DNA of 64,000 nt from Aphrophora alni (GCA_963513935.1 OY740769.1:74417712-74481711); one strand, 5' to 3'; positions 50,488 through 63,393 are shown, counted from the stretch's first letter. Notes: generated from the letters alone by a model not told the origin. Numbers and translations are program-made.

Positions 50488-50870
50488 TGATGAATGCCAT
50501 TGAAGAATATGAAATTTACAAATTATTTAAACAATCACAAAACGATATTCTCAATGAAAAATTATCTTTCCAATCAAACGCATTATTTGAGACGGCAATG
50601 AGTTATAAATAAACTGATATGACCAACCAATAGTCAGATAACCTTGGCCTCACCGTGATGCCAGTAGTTCGCGAACCATGAAACCGTGCGCATGTAAAAA
50701 AATGTTAAAATCAACGTATATGTGTATTTATTTATTTGTGTGTATAGTGTTAATGTTTTTGTTGTGTTTAATGTTTTAACGACCTCTACGGAGTGAAATA
50801 ACTGAAGATGAAGCTACGACTCTGAAATAAAGACAAACGCAAAGTCACATGACGGAACTATAAAGGTAAT
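50488..50870 (+). mobile_element. Penelope-like element C-terminus and 3' tail
   Basis: Plus-strand KGPMMNAIEEYEIYKLFKQ continues to a stop at about 50612 and matches the segment that follows GIY-YIG in these elements. The tail contains ctgaagatgaagctacgac followed by tctgaaat near 50810, a 3'-terminal retroelement signature. Confidence 0.7.
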
Positions 50871-50879
50871 ATAAATAAT

Positions 50880-51934
50880 TTATTACTCATATTATAAAAA
50901 GATGACTTGAAGAAATGTTGTGAATTTTCTGACTAATGAGCCATAGTAATTTAAAAAACCTTTTTTTTAAATAACATTTTGAGATAATTTGGCAAAAATT
51001 GCAACAGTTAGAAAAGATGTACAAATATTTGTGTAAATGTGAGTATAAATACAAAGATTTTAATTCCTTACTAATGCATGTTCCACAGACATATATAGAC
51101 AAACATTGCACTAACTTTCACAAGAAAAAACTCCAATCACTCATAGTCCAATTCAATTTCAATTTTCATACTCCAATCCCAAAAAAAAACTAATTCCTCA
51201 AAAATTCAAATAAGGATTATCAGTCAAAAATGAAATTAAAAGATGGTCAATTTAAAAAACTAGATTACCTTGACATTTAGATAGAATTTTGGTGAAATGC
51301 TTGATAACACCACCACAACAGGGAACAAGTTAACCCACTAGTTTCCGACAAAATCCGCCAACATACGAACATCAGGCATCAACTTCATGTCCCTGGCCTT
51401 AAACAGTGTTGTTCGACCAATACAACTCCACCACCCGCTACAACGCCAAAGGCCCCTATTTCTACACCTGCCTTGATCCTTTTTTAATTTTAACTCTCTC
51501 GACTCGAATTCGTACATTTGGGTGAAGCCCCAATCTAAGCTTGGTGCGTCCGTTGCAATATCACTACTATTTTGCTTTTACTTTTTTATTAATTTCAGTT
51601 AGAAGATTTACTTCAAACTTATGCCCTATTTGTCAGTACTCTATAGCCTATGGAGAAGCAAGAATTCAATCCTTCCAGTTTAGGATTGTATTTTTAGTTA
51701 TTTTGTGAAACTTGAATCCTCTAAAGTTTCTCTAAATTGATTCTAACTAACTCTGTTTTGGATTCTCTTTCTCTAAAAATGTCTCTGTAGGGGAGTGTCG
51801 TTTGAAAGAATTCCTTGCAAAATCTATATATATTACTTATTTACTATTTAGAGCACACACAATTGAAACATTATAATCTTAAAATTAATTCATGGGATTG
51901 TAATCATATTAAAACAAAGCAAAGAATTAAAATT

Positions 51935-51935
<1 letters not shown>
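50880..51935. other. Intronic DNA, nothing recognised
   Basis: AT-rich. The GC-richer part 51300-51560 has no interpretable frame. A TA microsatellite follows at 51938-51982. Confidence 0.5.

Positions 51936-51937
<2 letters not shown>

Positions 51938-51982
<45 letters not shown>
51938..51982 (+). repeat. (TA)n microsatellite
   Basis: About 45 bp of alternating TA. Confidence 0.95.
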
Positions 51983-51987
<5 letters not shown>

Positions 51988-51989
51988 TA

Positions 51990-53130
51990 GAATTAATTAG
52001 GGCCTATTAGATTGGTTAGATTTGTATGGACAGGAGACAGGCTTACCTTGGAAAATGGTCCTTGGTATTACCTAACAGTACATAAGTAAGAAAACACACA
52101 CAAAAAACAATAAAGTTTTGAAATATTTCGTAAACACTGTTCACTTTCTCAATCAGTAGAGTTAAGAAGAAGACTGAAGTTTCTTATTTTTATTACAAAT
52201 TATCGTGAGCCATTGTGATGTATATTTGGGTGATTTAAGACGTGCATAGGGGAAATTTGACAATAAAGTCTGTTTATTTGTTTTCTTTCTTTCTCATCTT
52301 GCACTTTCTCGTAAAAAGAAAGTCTTCATGGAAAGTGACATATAAAAACTTAATGGATGATTATTTTTGATCTTGGTGAATTTAGTAGCTAAGACAATTG
52401 TAAACTAACGTTATGTCAAAGTTGTTCTTTGGTTGATCATACGAATTAGCAAACATAGCGAAGTTACACAAGAAATGGTGACAAAATAGCCATACCAGGC
52501 GAGTAAGAGTTGAAAGAACCCAATAGTTCGAGAGAGTAACGTTGGAAGAACTTTGCATGAAAGGTGAGCAAATCATTGTGTATTGGAAATCTTGTAATTG
52601 TTTAATATAATTGTTTATTATGAAAAGTAAACAGCAGAGTCATAACAGTTGGAACCATTCTGGGTTTATATTTCATATTTTAGTTGATTGGATACAATTT
52701 TAAGATTATGAGAGAGATATAAGATAAAAATTGTGACGATATAAATATATACTGTATATGTATTTATTGTGATTGTTTGAATAATTAAAATTAAAGAAAA
52801 GCTTGTAAAACTGAACCACTGATTTTTGAGCATAAAGAACCCAGGCCTAGAAAGGGCGAATCCTAACAGTATTATACTCAAGGAAAATGGTACCTTGAAA
52901 ATGGAAAAAGGAAAATGGATTGGTACACTCAATCCGGAAAAGACTTTGCAGACATTCGCGTTTTCAGATGTAATCCTTAGTAGTAATCCGGACACTTCAA
53001 CCTTTCAGGATGCCTAACACTGATTTTTTCCACATACAATTTTTTTTTTTTTTATATTTGACCTGCGATACCTGAACGATATACTTTGTCAACAATTAAA
53101 GGTGGATGAAGTCTATTATTAATGCTTATG
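51990..53130. other. Intronic DNA, nothing recognised
   Basis: The short frame at 52826-53017 has no recognisable content. A T homopolymer lies at 53039-53053. Confidence 0.45.
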
Positions 53131-53139
53131 ATTCTAAAT

Positions 53140-53400
53140 AAGCAAAGTATATATGCTCAGGGGTATGTTGATGATTTTGTTATACTAATCAGAGGCAAAC
53201 ACCTGGGTACCTGCTTGGATGTTATGCAGACAGCATTAACCATTGTGTAGAAGGATGGTGTAAGTTGGAAAGTATAATCATATAATAAGTAAAAATAATA
53301 AGATTATAGTATCATTTAATCAGTTATAGTTTTGTTATTATAGCTCATGTATCACTGAGGATGGCGACTTTGTCGTTGAAACGCGTTTGATTAAATAAAC
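53140..53400 (+). pseudogene. Non-LTR (LINE) reverse transcriptase scrap with 3' tail
   Basis: GYVDDFVILIRGKHLGTCLD followed by VMQTALTIV (53162-53250) is the YADD-box region of an insect non-LTR reverse transcriptase (Loa/I/R1-like), with Ala replaced by Val. After a short gap comes the tail ctgaggatggcgactttgtc plus gttgaaacgcg at 53355. About 45 codons remain. Confidence 0.75.
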
Positions 53401-53482
53401 ATAATTTTTGTGAGATCTTGTGTTCGAGTTGTTTTAAATTTTTTATCTTAATATTATCTCACAAATCAAGCACAATATTTAT

Positions 53483-53816
53483 TTATTAGAGGTTAGATTT
53501 ATCAAAATCGTTGGATTGAATTTTGGGAAAATCTAAATGTCTAGTTATTAAAACTTTTAGAATTGTGTACATGATTCATTTTCACTTTTTAACCAATTAC
53601 TTCTGAACTGTCATTTTTTGTAGTAGAGATCATTATGTTTGGTTTCAGTTATTAGAGGTTACAATTGATCAAAATCAATGGGTTGAATTTTGAGAAAATC
53701 TAAATTTTTAGATTTTAAAACTTGTGTTCATGATTCCTTTCACATTTTGATAGCTTACTCTCAAACTGGTATAGCGATCAATACATTTTGTTTCGGTCAA
53801 TAATGACCAAGTTATT
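53483..53816 (+). repeat. Degenerate tandem duplication, period about 167 bp
   Basis: ttattagaggtta and the following text (atcaaaatc..tgg.ttgaatttt.g, aaaatctaaat) occur at 53483 and again at 53650, about 75-80% alike by eye. Confidence 0.75.
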
Positions 53817-53829
53817 AAAATTGTTAAAA

Positions 53830-56350
53830 TCAGTCAAAGTGTAGAAATTAAAACTCTGAGCACACTGAACACATCAACATACAAACCTTTTTTTTTTACT
53901 GGAAAAATGAACTCCTAAAAATTATATATTTCAATAATCTCAAAAACTGTGAAAATAAAAACTAACAAATATTTGATTCAGAGGTTTTCAGTTTTGAGAG
54001 ATAAGTATGTAAAACTTAAAGTTTAGTAATAACTTCATTACTTCTAATCATATAAATTAGAATTGGTACCATTACATTGATAATTCAATTTAATACTAAA
54101 TATAGTATAGGCCTACTATCTAGTAGAGTGCATTACTGCAAAAATATGGGGGGGAAAGATGAAATGTTTAACCGAACTTGCACTTTAACAAAAATGTACA
54201 AAATATTGCAAAAGTAACCTCTAGACAAAATTTGATCAATATTGGGTAAAAGTTGCAACCTGTAGATTTTGAAAACACAAACATAAGATTTGTGAAATAT
54301 ATGCCAGTGTTTAAATGATGATTGGTGCACAGTTGATGGCCCTAATTCTAGAACTTAACCTCTCAATCTAGATCTTATTTTGCAATTCTTTATTTCTTAT
54401 AAAAATATAATTCTTACAATTCTAACCATTATTGAACACAAATACAACTTTTAACAAAATAAACAAACATAGACATGAATCAGTTGTTCAGAATATATAT
54501 ATCTTATTTCTAATGATCAATTCAGCTAAGAATGTCTTATCTAGCAAAGAAACATCACTTATAGTTCAAAAAAGTGAATTTAGTAAGCTTAACAATGGAT
54601 TTAATTGAATCCGGAATATTAAAAATAATAATCTATTCCAGTAAGAAATAGATTACTATCAAAAAACCTATAATAAATAAATAATAATAAATATTTCTTT
54701 AATATATTATAAAATAATATATTCTTTCAAGTTATTAATTTTTTTTTTTTTTTTTGAAAAACTCCTTAAATTTTAATTAACTTTCTAAATGAAACAGAAT
54801 TACCTCTTGACTCTACTCAATTCAAGCTAATTGGTTAATTTGGAATATGGATGGTTATTAAAAATAAATAAATAAAGACTAAATTCAGTTTCTTACTTTC
54901 TAGGTTCAAACATTAATAAATAATAAGATATGATGTTATATTAACATAATAACATTAATTTTATTAGAATTTAACATACAATATTAATTAGGCTAGATCT
55001 CGGGGTAGGCACTCGGCTGGCATGGTTGTGTTATACAAGCATAACGCATAAATAAATTGAAAATTGAAATGATTAAAATTCTACAAAAAAAATTAATTAA
55101 AGTTCATCAGTGAAATGTTGAATTGATAATTTTGAAGTAAATACAGGCCTCTGAATTTGGTAAATGTTAAGAATAGTTAATTAACAGAGCATACCATGCT
55201 CTGTACAGTTCACACTGACTCTAATCACTCAATTTAGACACAAATATTATAAAAGAAAACTTTGGATGTTAATTTGGCTTCTGTACTGTCTGGTCTCCAC
55301 AATGTTACTATATGATTTCTTTTAAAACATGGCGCCTCGTTGTGTTGCGGAGCGATATTTTTCTATTTTAAGTGAGATCGTTTGTTGAAACTGTTGGGGT
55401 TCTTCCGCGGCACCATATAGTACCGTTTTTTTTTCTTCTTTTCTTGGCCATTGGCAATTTGGGGTTGTAATAATCATTTCTTATATTTGTATTTGTTGTT
55501 TTGTATCAATTTGTTTATTAATTACACATTATTTAACTAATTTAAGGGTGATTTAGACCGCGTACATACATATCAGCTGATCTATCTTAGTACAAAGTTT
55601 TAACTTATTTCTTCTTCCTCAATATTTTACAATGTTTGCAATTAAAACTAACAGATGTTTTTGCATACAAATAATTTATAAGTAGTGGTATCTTAGAGTA
55701 ATTTACAGTCTGATCGTTCTATTTAGTACTTCGAAATATGGTTACATATATTTTGGAGAATGGCCGTAGGCCGTTTTCGTGTTTAACATTGCAAACTCAC
55801 TGTTCCTTATTAGTAGTGATTTGCTTGTAAATAAAGTTTGGGATCTTATGAAATGATTTTAAATAAAGATATGTGATGTTATGGTTGTGTAGTGGTGTGG
55901 TTAATTTGTGTGTCAGCGTCTCAATTTCGAATGTTTACAATTTAGAGATAGGCCTATCTTACGTCTGCTTTAGGAATGATTTGTTTTGCAATTGAATGAA
56001 TATGGGTGGTTTATTAATAATAGGTTGTATATAAATGTCTGCTATTAATACTTACTTATGAATGTAGATCGTTGTATTCTATGCTTAATTATCCAAATCG
56101 AATATTTTTCATTTGACTTAGGTTATGTTGTTATTGGTTAATTTAGGCTAACTATCCTAACCTGTTGCATAAGTTATTGATGTGATTTGTGCTGTTATAA
56201 ACCTCTTATAGAAACAAAACAAACTTAGTGTGTTTAACAAATAATTAATTGAATCCAGAGTATTTTATTCAAACACCCTATATAAGCTTCCATATTGATA
56301 AGAACTCTCAGAAAAAAAATTGTTATTTAATATCATATAAACACATTACT
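53830..56350. other. Intronic DNA, nothing recognised
   Basis: Mostly AT-rich. A moderately GC-rich patch at 55330-55430 contains no frame I can support. Confidence 0.5.
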
Positions 56351-56353
56351 TAC

Positions 56354-56563
56354 CACCTTTCGAGGAAAAAGGTCCTTTAACAGAAGGAAGTTCACTGTCA
56401 ACTTTGAGTCTTGCTTTGCGTATGATCACTTTACGAGGTATACGATCAAGTGATTTATCACTTCTCTTTCTTCTATTGATAGAACTGGTTGTACTTAAAG
56501 AACTGCCTGGTTCACTGGTATCATTGCTTTCTCCATCACTTGCCATTGTTGAATCTTCACAAA
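56354..56563 (-). CDS. trx: trx exon: Ser/Thr-rich and basic linker
   Basis: A 210-nt exon with a TGCAG acceptor at its upper edge and a GTAAGT donor at its lower edge. It enters in phase 1 (completing a valine codon) and leaves in phase 1. It encodes about 70 residues: an acidic/serine start (VCEDSTMASDGESNDTSEPG), then RRKRSDKSLDRIPRKVIIRKARLK split between serine-rich and basic parts, a probable nuclear-localisation-like stretch. An internal ATG could be mistaken for a start codon, but the frame is open to the acceptor and the phase fits both neighbouring exons. No catalytic domain is visible. Confidence 0.85.
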
Positions 56564-57154
56564 CTGCATATATTAAATAATATAAAAAATTAATTATGTT
56601 TAAGACATATTATCAAACTGTATTTCATTATTACATATATTGTACTAGGTTATGTTCTATTGTACATTTAGCCTATTTATTCTTACCATATTGACATCTT
56701 AGATCTGCCAAAGATTTATAAGTGACAGCTTTTAATAAAACTAAATTTTTGTTTGTCTTAATAGAATATCACATTACTCCCTATTGACATTGACTGTGCT
56801 TTCACGTTCAAGATAATTAATAACCAAGACCCATTTTGTGTCCTAAAAAACAGTGGTAATGATTTTTCTGACAGAATATTATTGCTTGAAATTTGTTGGG
56901 TTCGGAGATGAAGCATAACGTCATTGCATTGATTGTTATTCTGACTGCATCAATCTTTGTGTAGGAGATTCAAGTCTCATCTCCAGTGACAATACAGCCA
57001 TAAAATACATCTCCTTCCATTCGAAAACACTGCAAATATGTTTGACCTGCAGTCAAGCATGTTTGTCGAGTTTTTGGCACCCATTTAGCAAAAAAAATTA
57101 TATTTCAGTTTTTGTGTTATAATCAAACTGCTGTTTTCAATCTTCATCTGATTA

Positions 57155-57895
57155 CAGTAGAACCTCTGTTAACCGGCCTCGGATTAACCGGTCCTCGGAT
57201 TAACCGGCCTATATCGTAGTGTACTGGTTGGATGAGAGTTTCCGAAAATACTGTATATTGTAATTGAAACACCAAAGCAGCGGCGATATCAAACGACTTT
57301 GTTGATAGCGGTATCCCATTGTCGGCGGCGTAAAAACACCGCGGCACCAAAGCGGCGGCGATATCAAACGACTTTGTCGATAGCGGTATCCCATTGTCGG
57401 CGGCATAAAAACACCGCGACACCACCAAAGCAGCGGCGAGCCGAACGATTTTGTCGATAGCGGTATCATATTGTCGGCGGCATAAAAACACCGCGGCATT
57501 GGCTCCCGTCGGTATAGCAGACATACACTCACAAAAACGTTTGATGGGCCGCTTTTTTTCCACGAATCATTTTAGTATACATGTGTTGGTTTCGTTTGAG
57601 ACGCGGTTAAATGTGTCAAAAGACTTGACAGAGGGGAATCTGTAAAAAAGCTTTGTAGTGTTTAATTTTTTCATGTTTGATGTATAATATACATAACATA
57701 ATATATACAATACATTTATGTACAATTAAATGAGTTGCAATAACATCCTAATTGCATAATTCTTAGTGCTACCTGATTAAATAAGCTTTCTTTGAACGAA
57801 ACCCGATTTTTCACGGGAACCTCGGATTAACCGGCCAAACGGGCAACCGGCCCGGGTGTCAGTCCCGACTAGACCGGTTAAGAGGGGTTCTACTG
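57155..57895. mobile_element. Tigger-type MITE with internal 75-bp tandem units
   Basis: The left end cagtagaacctctgttaacc and the right end (complement of cagtagaacccctcttaacc) are inverted, flanked by TA at 57153-57154 and 57896-57897. The word cggattaaccgg recurs near both ends. Inside, three tandem units of about 75 bp (57271-57345, 57346-57420, 57421-57497), each containing gtcggcggc.taaaaacacc, are far more GC-rich than the flanks. No transposase remains; the long minus frame through the units is an artefact. Confidence 0.9.
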
Positions 57896-57899
57896 TATT

Positions 57900-58795
57900 A
57901 ACAACAGCGTACTTCGTCTAATCAATACTCCTAAATTATGGTATATGAAACATGATAGCAAATTATGATGGAAAATCACATGAATTATGTCATGGAGCAG
58001 TGCTCACAACGTCCTAATTAAATGCATCTGTAAATGGGGAGCTGACATTGTGAACCTCAGATCGCTTTACATTTCATTCATCAAAGTACATTCTGTTGTG
58101 AAGTTTGGGAATCTGCAGTATTGACTCATTAAGAAACTTCAGACTCTAATAGATCAGTCGCTAATGAGCACCAACGTCTACTTTCTTCATCAAAGAATGT
58201 TCATCCTTCCCAAACTCCCCATCCCACTGCCAAACCTTCCTGTTACTCACAATATCTAACCCATAAATTTTACACAGTTGTCTATTAATTACAGTAGCTC
58301 TATAGTTTTTTTGTTAACCAAATGACAGTACGAACCGAGATTCACAACTGATAAAATATATTACTGATACACTCATTGTGAATAAAAGTTGCATCAACAA
58401 TGAATCTTATAACAATATGATCTAACAGGTAAGTAATGTAAAGATTTTGCACATGTGCAGTTCCACTATCCAGCAATCAATAAGTGGTAATTACAAAACA
58501 GACATTACTTAATAAAATGCCTCATATTACTTGTTAGACTATTGTAATATGATTACTGTTAAACTTGTTTAAACAAATCTGATCTAGACTTCATAGATTT
58601 TAAAATATTTTGTAGTTATCTTTTATAACGCTTACACTGAGCCAGAACTATTTTCTATTAGAAATAACAATTTAGTCCAAATTTAACCAAGTAGATCATG
58701 TAAGAAATATATATCTTAAAGCATAAATAACAAAAATTAAATAACATAAATAACAAAAAATAAAGTGTCTCGATCAAAATTATTTTCAATTTCAA
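57900..58795. other. Intronic DNA, nothing recognised
   Basis: No feature supported. Confidence 0.5.
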
Positions 58796-58801
58796 AACAA
58801 G

Positions 58802-59705
58802 GTTTTTGCTCAAATCGATGGTTTGGCAATGGGGTCTCCCTTATCTCCATTGCTAGCTGAGATTTTTATGGACAAATTTGAATCAACACTCTTTGACAGT
58901 AATAACCCATTTAAGACTAACATTAAATACTGGTATAGATATGTAGATGATGTTTTATGTTTATTCGAAGGATCTGATCGCCAGCTTCAATTACTGTTTA
59001 ATTATTTGAATTCTATTAATGAAGCAATACATTCACTATGGAAATCGGTTTACAAAATCAAATAAATTTTCTAGACCTCACTATAAAAATTAAAAACGGT
59101 AACCATAGTTTCAGTATTTTTAGGAAACCTATTAACGATTTTTGTACGGAATTAACTTGCATAAAACAAATTGCTTTAAATAATGGTTATGATGTTAAAC
59201 TCATAGAAAAAATGTTAAAAACTAAATTGAAAAATAAGGCTAAATTACTTATATTTCCAATTGTAGATTCTATTTAAACCGTACCAAAATGGCGTAGAAT
59301 TAACTATATTGATAAGGTTAGCTATGCTGTTTGGAATGTATTAGAAAAGAAAAATCATTGTAAATTTAGGAAAAATATTACTAAATTGTAAGGATAAAAT
59401 AGATAACATGAAAAAAGTGGTGTTTATAAATTACATGTAATATTTGTAATGCAGCTTAGGTAGGCCAAACAGGCCATAGTTTTAAATATAGGTTAAGTGA
59501 ACACGAAAGAAGTTGGTGGTTGGGTCATTATGACTCTAGTTTTTCCAATCATTAAAAAACTCATTTAGTGTCTGATTTTTTTAATAATGTTAAGATTGAG
59601 ATTCTCCATGTGAATGCAAAAAGTAGGAAATTAAATTCCTTAGAAATGTTAGAGATTAGGAGAATATTTTGTAAAAACTCCAACTGGTACTCAATGATCA
59701 GGTAG
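58802..59705 (+). pseudogene. Penelope-like element: reverse transcriptase and GIY-YIG, 5'-truncated
   Basis: Starts mid-domain (VFAQIDGLAMGSPLSPLLAE), then the RT active site WYRYVDDVLCLFEG (Y-V-D-D, 58930-58975). A frameshift near 59030 leads into NQINFLDLTIKIKNGNHSF and IFRKPINDFCTE. After further breaks the GIY-YIG domain is read at about 59440-59520 (TCNICNAA, VGQTGHSFKYRLSEHE; the first Tyr codon is lost) and the end LEMLEIRRIFCKNSNWYSMIR reaches a stop at 59703-59705. Penelope-like elements encode RT plus GIY-YIG and are commonly 5'-truncated, as here. Confidence 0.88.
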
Positions 59706-59900
59706 AATTTTTGTCAAACTCACCTTTCCTAAAGCCATTGTCTTCCTTATGACCACATGTCCCCCCCCCCAGCTAAGTAACTGTTCTTCTTTTTATAATA
59801 TATGGTAGTTTTCAATATCTTCCTTAGTCTTTGTTTAGCTGCCTTGTAAATGCCGTTGCTGGCGAAACCATGGTCGGCAAGACTCAATTAAAATGTAGAA
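59706..59900 (+). mobile_element. 3' tail of the Penelope-like element
   Basis: Contains tgccgttgctggcgaaacc followed by a complementary ggtcggca near 59850-59880, a small hairpin at the expected 3' end. The outer boundary is approximate. Confidence 0.5.
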
Positions 59901-60071
59901 TTTACTAAACATTGTGTTTTTTTTCAACAAAAATTTCATTACCAACAGGACAACAAAAAACAACCACAGTCCCTATACTCAAGTGGCCCATGACAATATT
60001 TTAATCACACCAACTAATTTTATAAAGAAAAGCAAATCTAATTTGTAATAAGGAAACCTTATATAGCTTAC

Positions 60072-60690
60072 CTTGTTTGTTATTACTCCAAGAAGAAGAA
60101 CAAGAATCTTCTTCTGATAAATCTAAATCTAAACGTGGTTTCTTCAAATTATTTTCACTTGAAATACCATCTTGATATTCACAACTACTGCCACCGCTAC
60201 TAGTGTTTCCTGTATCTGAATCTGCATCTAAAAATCTTTTGTTTGGTTTTATAACACGAGACGAATGAACACTTCGACTTGGCAAAATAAACTTTCTGCT
60301 TAATCCTGTACCTCCTTTGTCTTGTGTATCGGAAATACTACTAATATCTTTAACAGCACTACACTTAATTCTTGTAATACGAACAATTTTCTTACTTTTA
60401 CGTATTAAACTATTATTCTCAAAACGTTTCACTGACTGTAAATGACCGACATTATTTCTTACATAATTGTTTGGAATAAATTCTTTTCTACCATCATCTG
60501 GGCTTGAATTAGATATTAAACGTTTTTTCAGTGAAGAAGCCGGGAGCAATGTGCTTTTACTACCAGATGATTGTAAAGAAAAAAGGACTCCTCGAGCTGT
60601 GTATTCTTCCTCAACTTGTTGAGTTCTAAGTTTAGACTTTCCTTCTGCATTTTGTACTTCGGGTTGACTAAAGCCATGGAATGTTGAATT
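60072..60690 (-). CDS. trx: trx exon (first in window): basic/serine-rich N-terminal region
   Basis: This 619-nt exon is bounded by a polypyrimidine tract plus CAG acceptor at 60691-60693 and a GTAAGC donor just below 60072. It starts in phase 0 (NSTFHGFSQPEVQ) and ends in phase 1, adding 206 codons. The protein is hydrophilic, with basic clusters (RKSKKIVRITRIK) and the peptide LPSRSVHSSRVIKPNKRF near its middle, a conserved TRX/MLL basic motif. An acidic serine stretch (DLSEEDSCSSSW) follows near the end. No in-frame initiator is needed: the frame is open to the acceptor, so the protein begins in an upstream exon outside or at the edge of the window. Reading through the donor gives a short spurious C-terminus, which is not real coding sequence. 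Confidence 0.88.
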
Positions 60691-60699
60691 CTGAAAAAA

Positions 60700-63330
60700 A
60701 ATAAATAATATTAAATAAATACTAGCCTATATCTTACTTTATCACTTTGAGTAAGGTTTGTGGAAACTTTACAGAAACCTATTCTTGTCAAAATATATCA
60801 AGTGAATTTGTTTTTATTTATCTATTAATACAACATTATAAATTATGTTTTTATTTAAAACCTAAATTAACCTACATTTATTTAGATATTGACATGACTT
60901 AGCCTATTTGGGTTGAATCTAAATTTCTATAACAAATTAATTGTCAAAATAGAATACATTAATATATAATCACAATAAAAACTGAGTAGCATTTGTCAGT
61001 CTAAATTAAATATTTCTATAGCCTAGATATACAGAGTATTTCAAAAAGGATTTTACAACTTTGAAAATTCATATAAATTTAATGAAACAGGGTACAGAGC
61101 TGGTTTTGGTGTTGTTTTAATGGAAAACACTTCAAGGGAGGGGGAGGGAGGGAGGGAGAGGGAGAGAGCCAAATCTATTTATAATGCGCAATTAGTGTTA
61201 TTGATAATCAATACTAGTCTATACATAGTTTACACCGTTTCTTGACTGTGCTCAGATTTAGTAGATTAACCTACGAATTCCCATTGCTAATGTGTACATA
61301 ACCTACACTTACATGGATTCGTACTTTTCCGACACTTTTTTTAACTTGGTGTATTGGCCCACATACTTTTCGGATCTTTTTTTATCTTTTTTTACATTTT
61401 TGACATGGCGTCCACATAATTACCAATTACCATAATTGGCACCATGTCATTAATTACGGACATTATATAATTTACTAGGCTAACATAATGGATGATTCTA
61501 AAAACAAGGGGAAAGTTGAAATAGCCTAATTTAAAATTGCACTTCCTCTGCTGAAAAATTAATTGTATCTTACGATGTCCACTACCAATTTAAGAATAAT
61601 TTGATCCTAAGCTAAGCCATTTAAGGTAGAGATAGGAAGTAATTGATTCCTTGATTTGGTTAAATTGAATCAATATTAAGGATGTATAAGTTATGTTAAG
61701 AATATAAACTAACTGACCTTATCATGAATCTGATATAATATGAAAACATTGGCCTAGTATAAATAAATAAATATATGCAAATAGGCCTTTCCATTTCATT
61801 CATATGTTGTGGTTAAGCTTATGTTTGGATCCAAAATAGAGGTAAGTCCATGTTCATTCTTGTATAGTTTTTAATCACTCACGAAAAAGTTATGATACAC
61901 AAGTCGTTCCTCTTGTATTTTTTGTTCCAACTTTTAAGAGTATAATATTTCGAAGCAATTTTCAGTTATTCATTAGCAGTTTTATTATTAAATTAATTTA
62001 AAACCAATAGAACCTAACCTAACCTGATCTAGATGACAAATATTCACTGTGAAAATTATAAACCACAATAATTAGACCTATTAGTTACAAAATTATTTAT
62101 TGAAACATAAAAATAAACTAGGAATGGAACATCGATCTAACGCTATTTGAAAGCCAATCAGCCTCTATGACAAATTGTGGTCAACATCAAAAGTAAAATA
62201 ATGTAAGAGCATAAATTCTATCTCAAATTAATGTGATAATGAAAATAAAAGTAGTTTTATACTGATATTTGGTACAAGATGAGTACAAGTAATAACCCAT
62301 TTGTAAGACTTAAAACCTACAAGTTCATGAAAATTAGGTCTTTATACAATAGAGCCTATATAGACAATATACAAATCAAGCTAAAAATGTATTATTTCAT
62401 CATTTATTTACTAATAATATTTTAAAACCCAAAATATAAATAAATGAAAAATATGAAAAACAGAACTACATTAAGTTGGTTGTTAATTGATTAGGCTTAC
62501 TTTAGCATGATCAAACAAGTTTGGAAACTAAAATTATGTTGCATGTCATTGTTTTTCAATGCTTGTATAAAATAAGTTATGAAATGCAATGTACTATTTA
62601 TAATAATTTAATTAATAAATTAAGCAATATTGTAGTAGTAATATATAAAAATGTAATAAACACTAAATTATGAAAACATGCCACCTTAAAAACCTTATAG
62701 CCTAAAACAGAACAATACAACACTGAATAAACTACACACACCGCTAGCATAGGCCAAGCAGATAAAATAGTTGTTTTTTATAGTTGTCAGTTATAAATAT
62801 CTAACCTTGTTATAACCTTCCGAAACTATGTTAATTGAATGAAGCAACAGTTATTTGAATTTTTTTAGTTGTGACATCAACATTGAGTGGATAAATTAAT
62901 CGTTTTCAACTAAATTAATTAGGTTACTTAAAAACAAATCCTGCATAACCTAACCTGTTCATAGTATTATGTAATCTAACCTTCCTCACTTCACTCAGGT
63001 ACTTCCCTTTATTTTAGCGATTTATTTAGTATTTTATGCTAAAAGTCTGGACATCATCAAGATGGATGTTGGCATGCTCAAAATGCAGAATACATAAGAA
63101 ACAGGGTTCTTTGTGATTTAAAACAATATTGTCAAAATGGCTACCTACTTCAAGCATTAATTTCACATGGTAATTGTTTACTATAACTGCAACTGGTCTT
63201 TTTAATGATTTTTTAAATCATGTTCTACAAACATTATTTATTAATAATAAAATAAGTTTTCAATGCAGAGCTAACCTTTTCACCGAAAAATCTCGATTTC
63301 ATAACTACGAAATTCAATGGATTTATAGTT
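60700..63330. other. Sequence upstream of the first visible trx exon
   Basis: No upstream trx exon with a matching phase-0 donor was found. A GGGA microsatellite lies at 61137-61165. A GTAAGG donor-like site near 63957 on the minus strand has an in-frame stop before it, so it could only end a non-coding exon. Confidence 0.45.
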
Positions 63331-63393
63331 CACCGAAGTCAAGCAACATCGAGCGTGGTTAGAACTTGGATGGGTGACCACTTGGGAATGCAT
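63331..63393 (+). pseudogene. 5S rRNA-derived fragment
   Basis: caccgaagtcaagcaacatc, gagcgtggttagaacttgg and atgggtgaccacttgggaa match the middle and 3' part of eukaryotic 5S rRNA, including the internal promoter region (A-box, intermediate element, C-box). The first 45 or so bases and the last 15-20 are missing. Several substitutions are present (acatcgag for the usual acgtcggg). It may be a stray pseudogene or the head of a 5S-derived SINE. A TTTTA-rich stretch and (TA)n follow. Confidence 0.85.

Noticed and set aside
57144..57563. 139-codon minus frame with internal repeats
   Set aside because: Follows the 75-bp tandem units of a Tigger MITE and includes its terminal repeat.
61305..61480. 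Minus-strand lysine-rich frame ending at a GTAAGT-like donor, considered as a trx exon
   Set aside because: The donor phase does not fit the 60690 exon (phase 0) and there is no clear acceptor or start.
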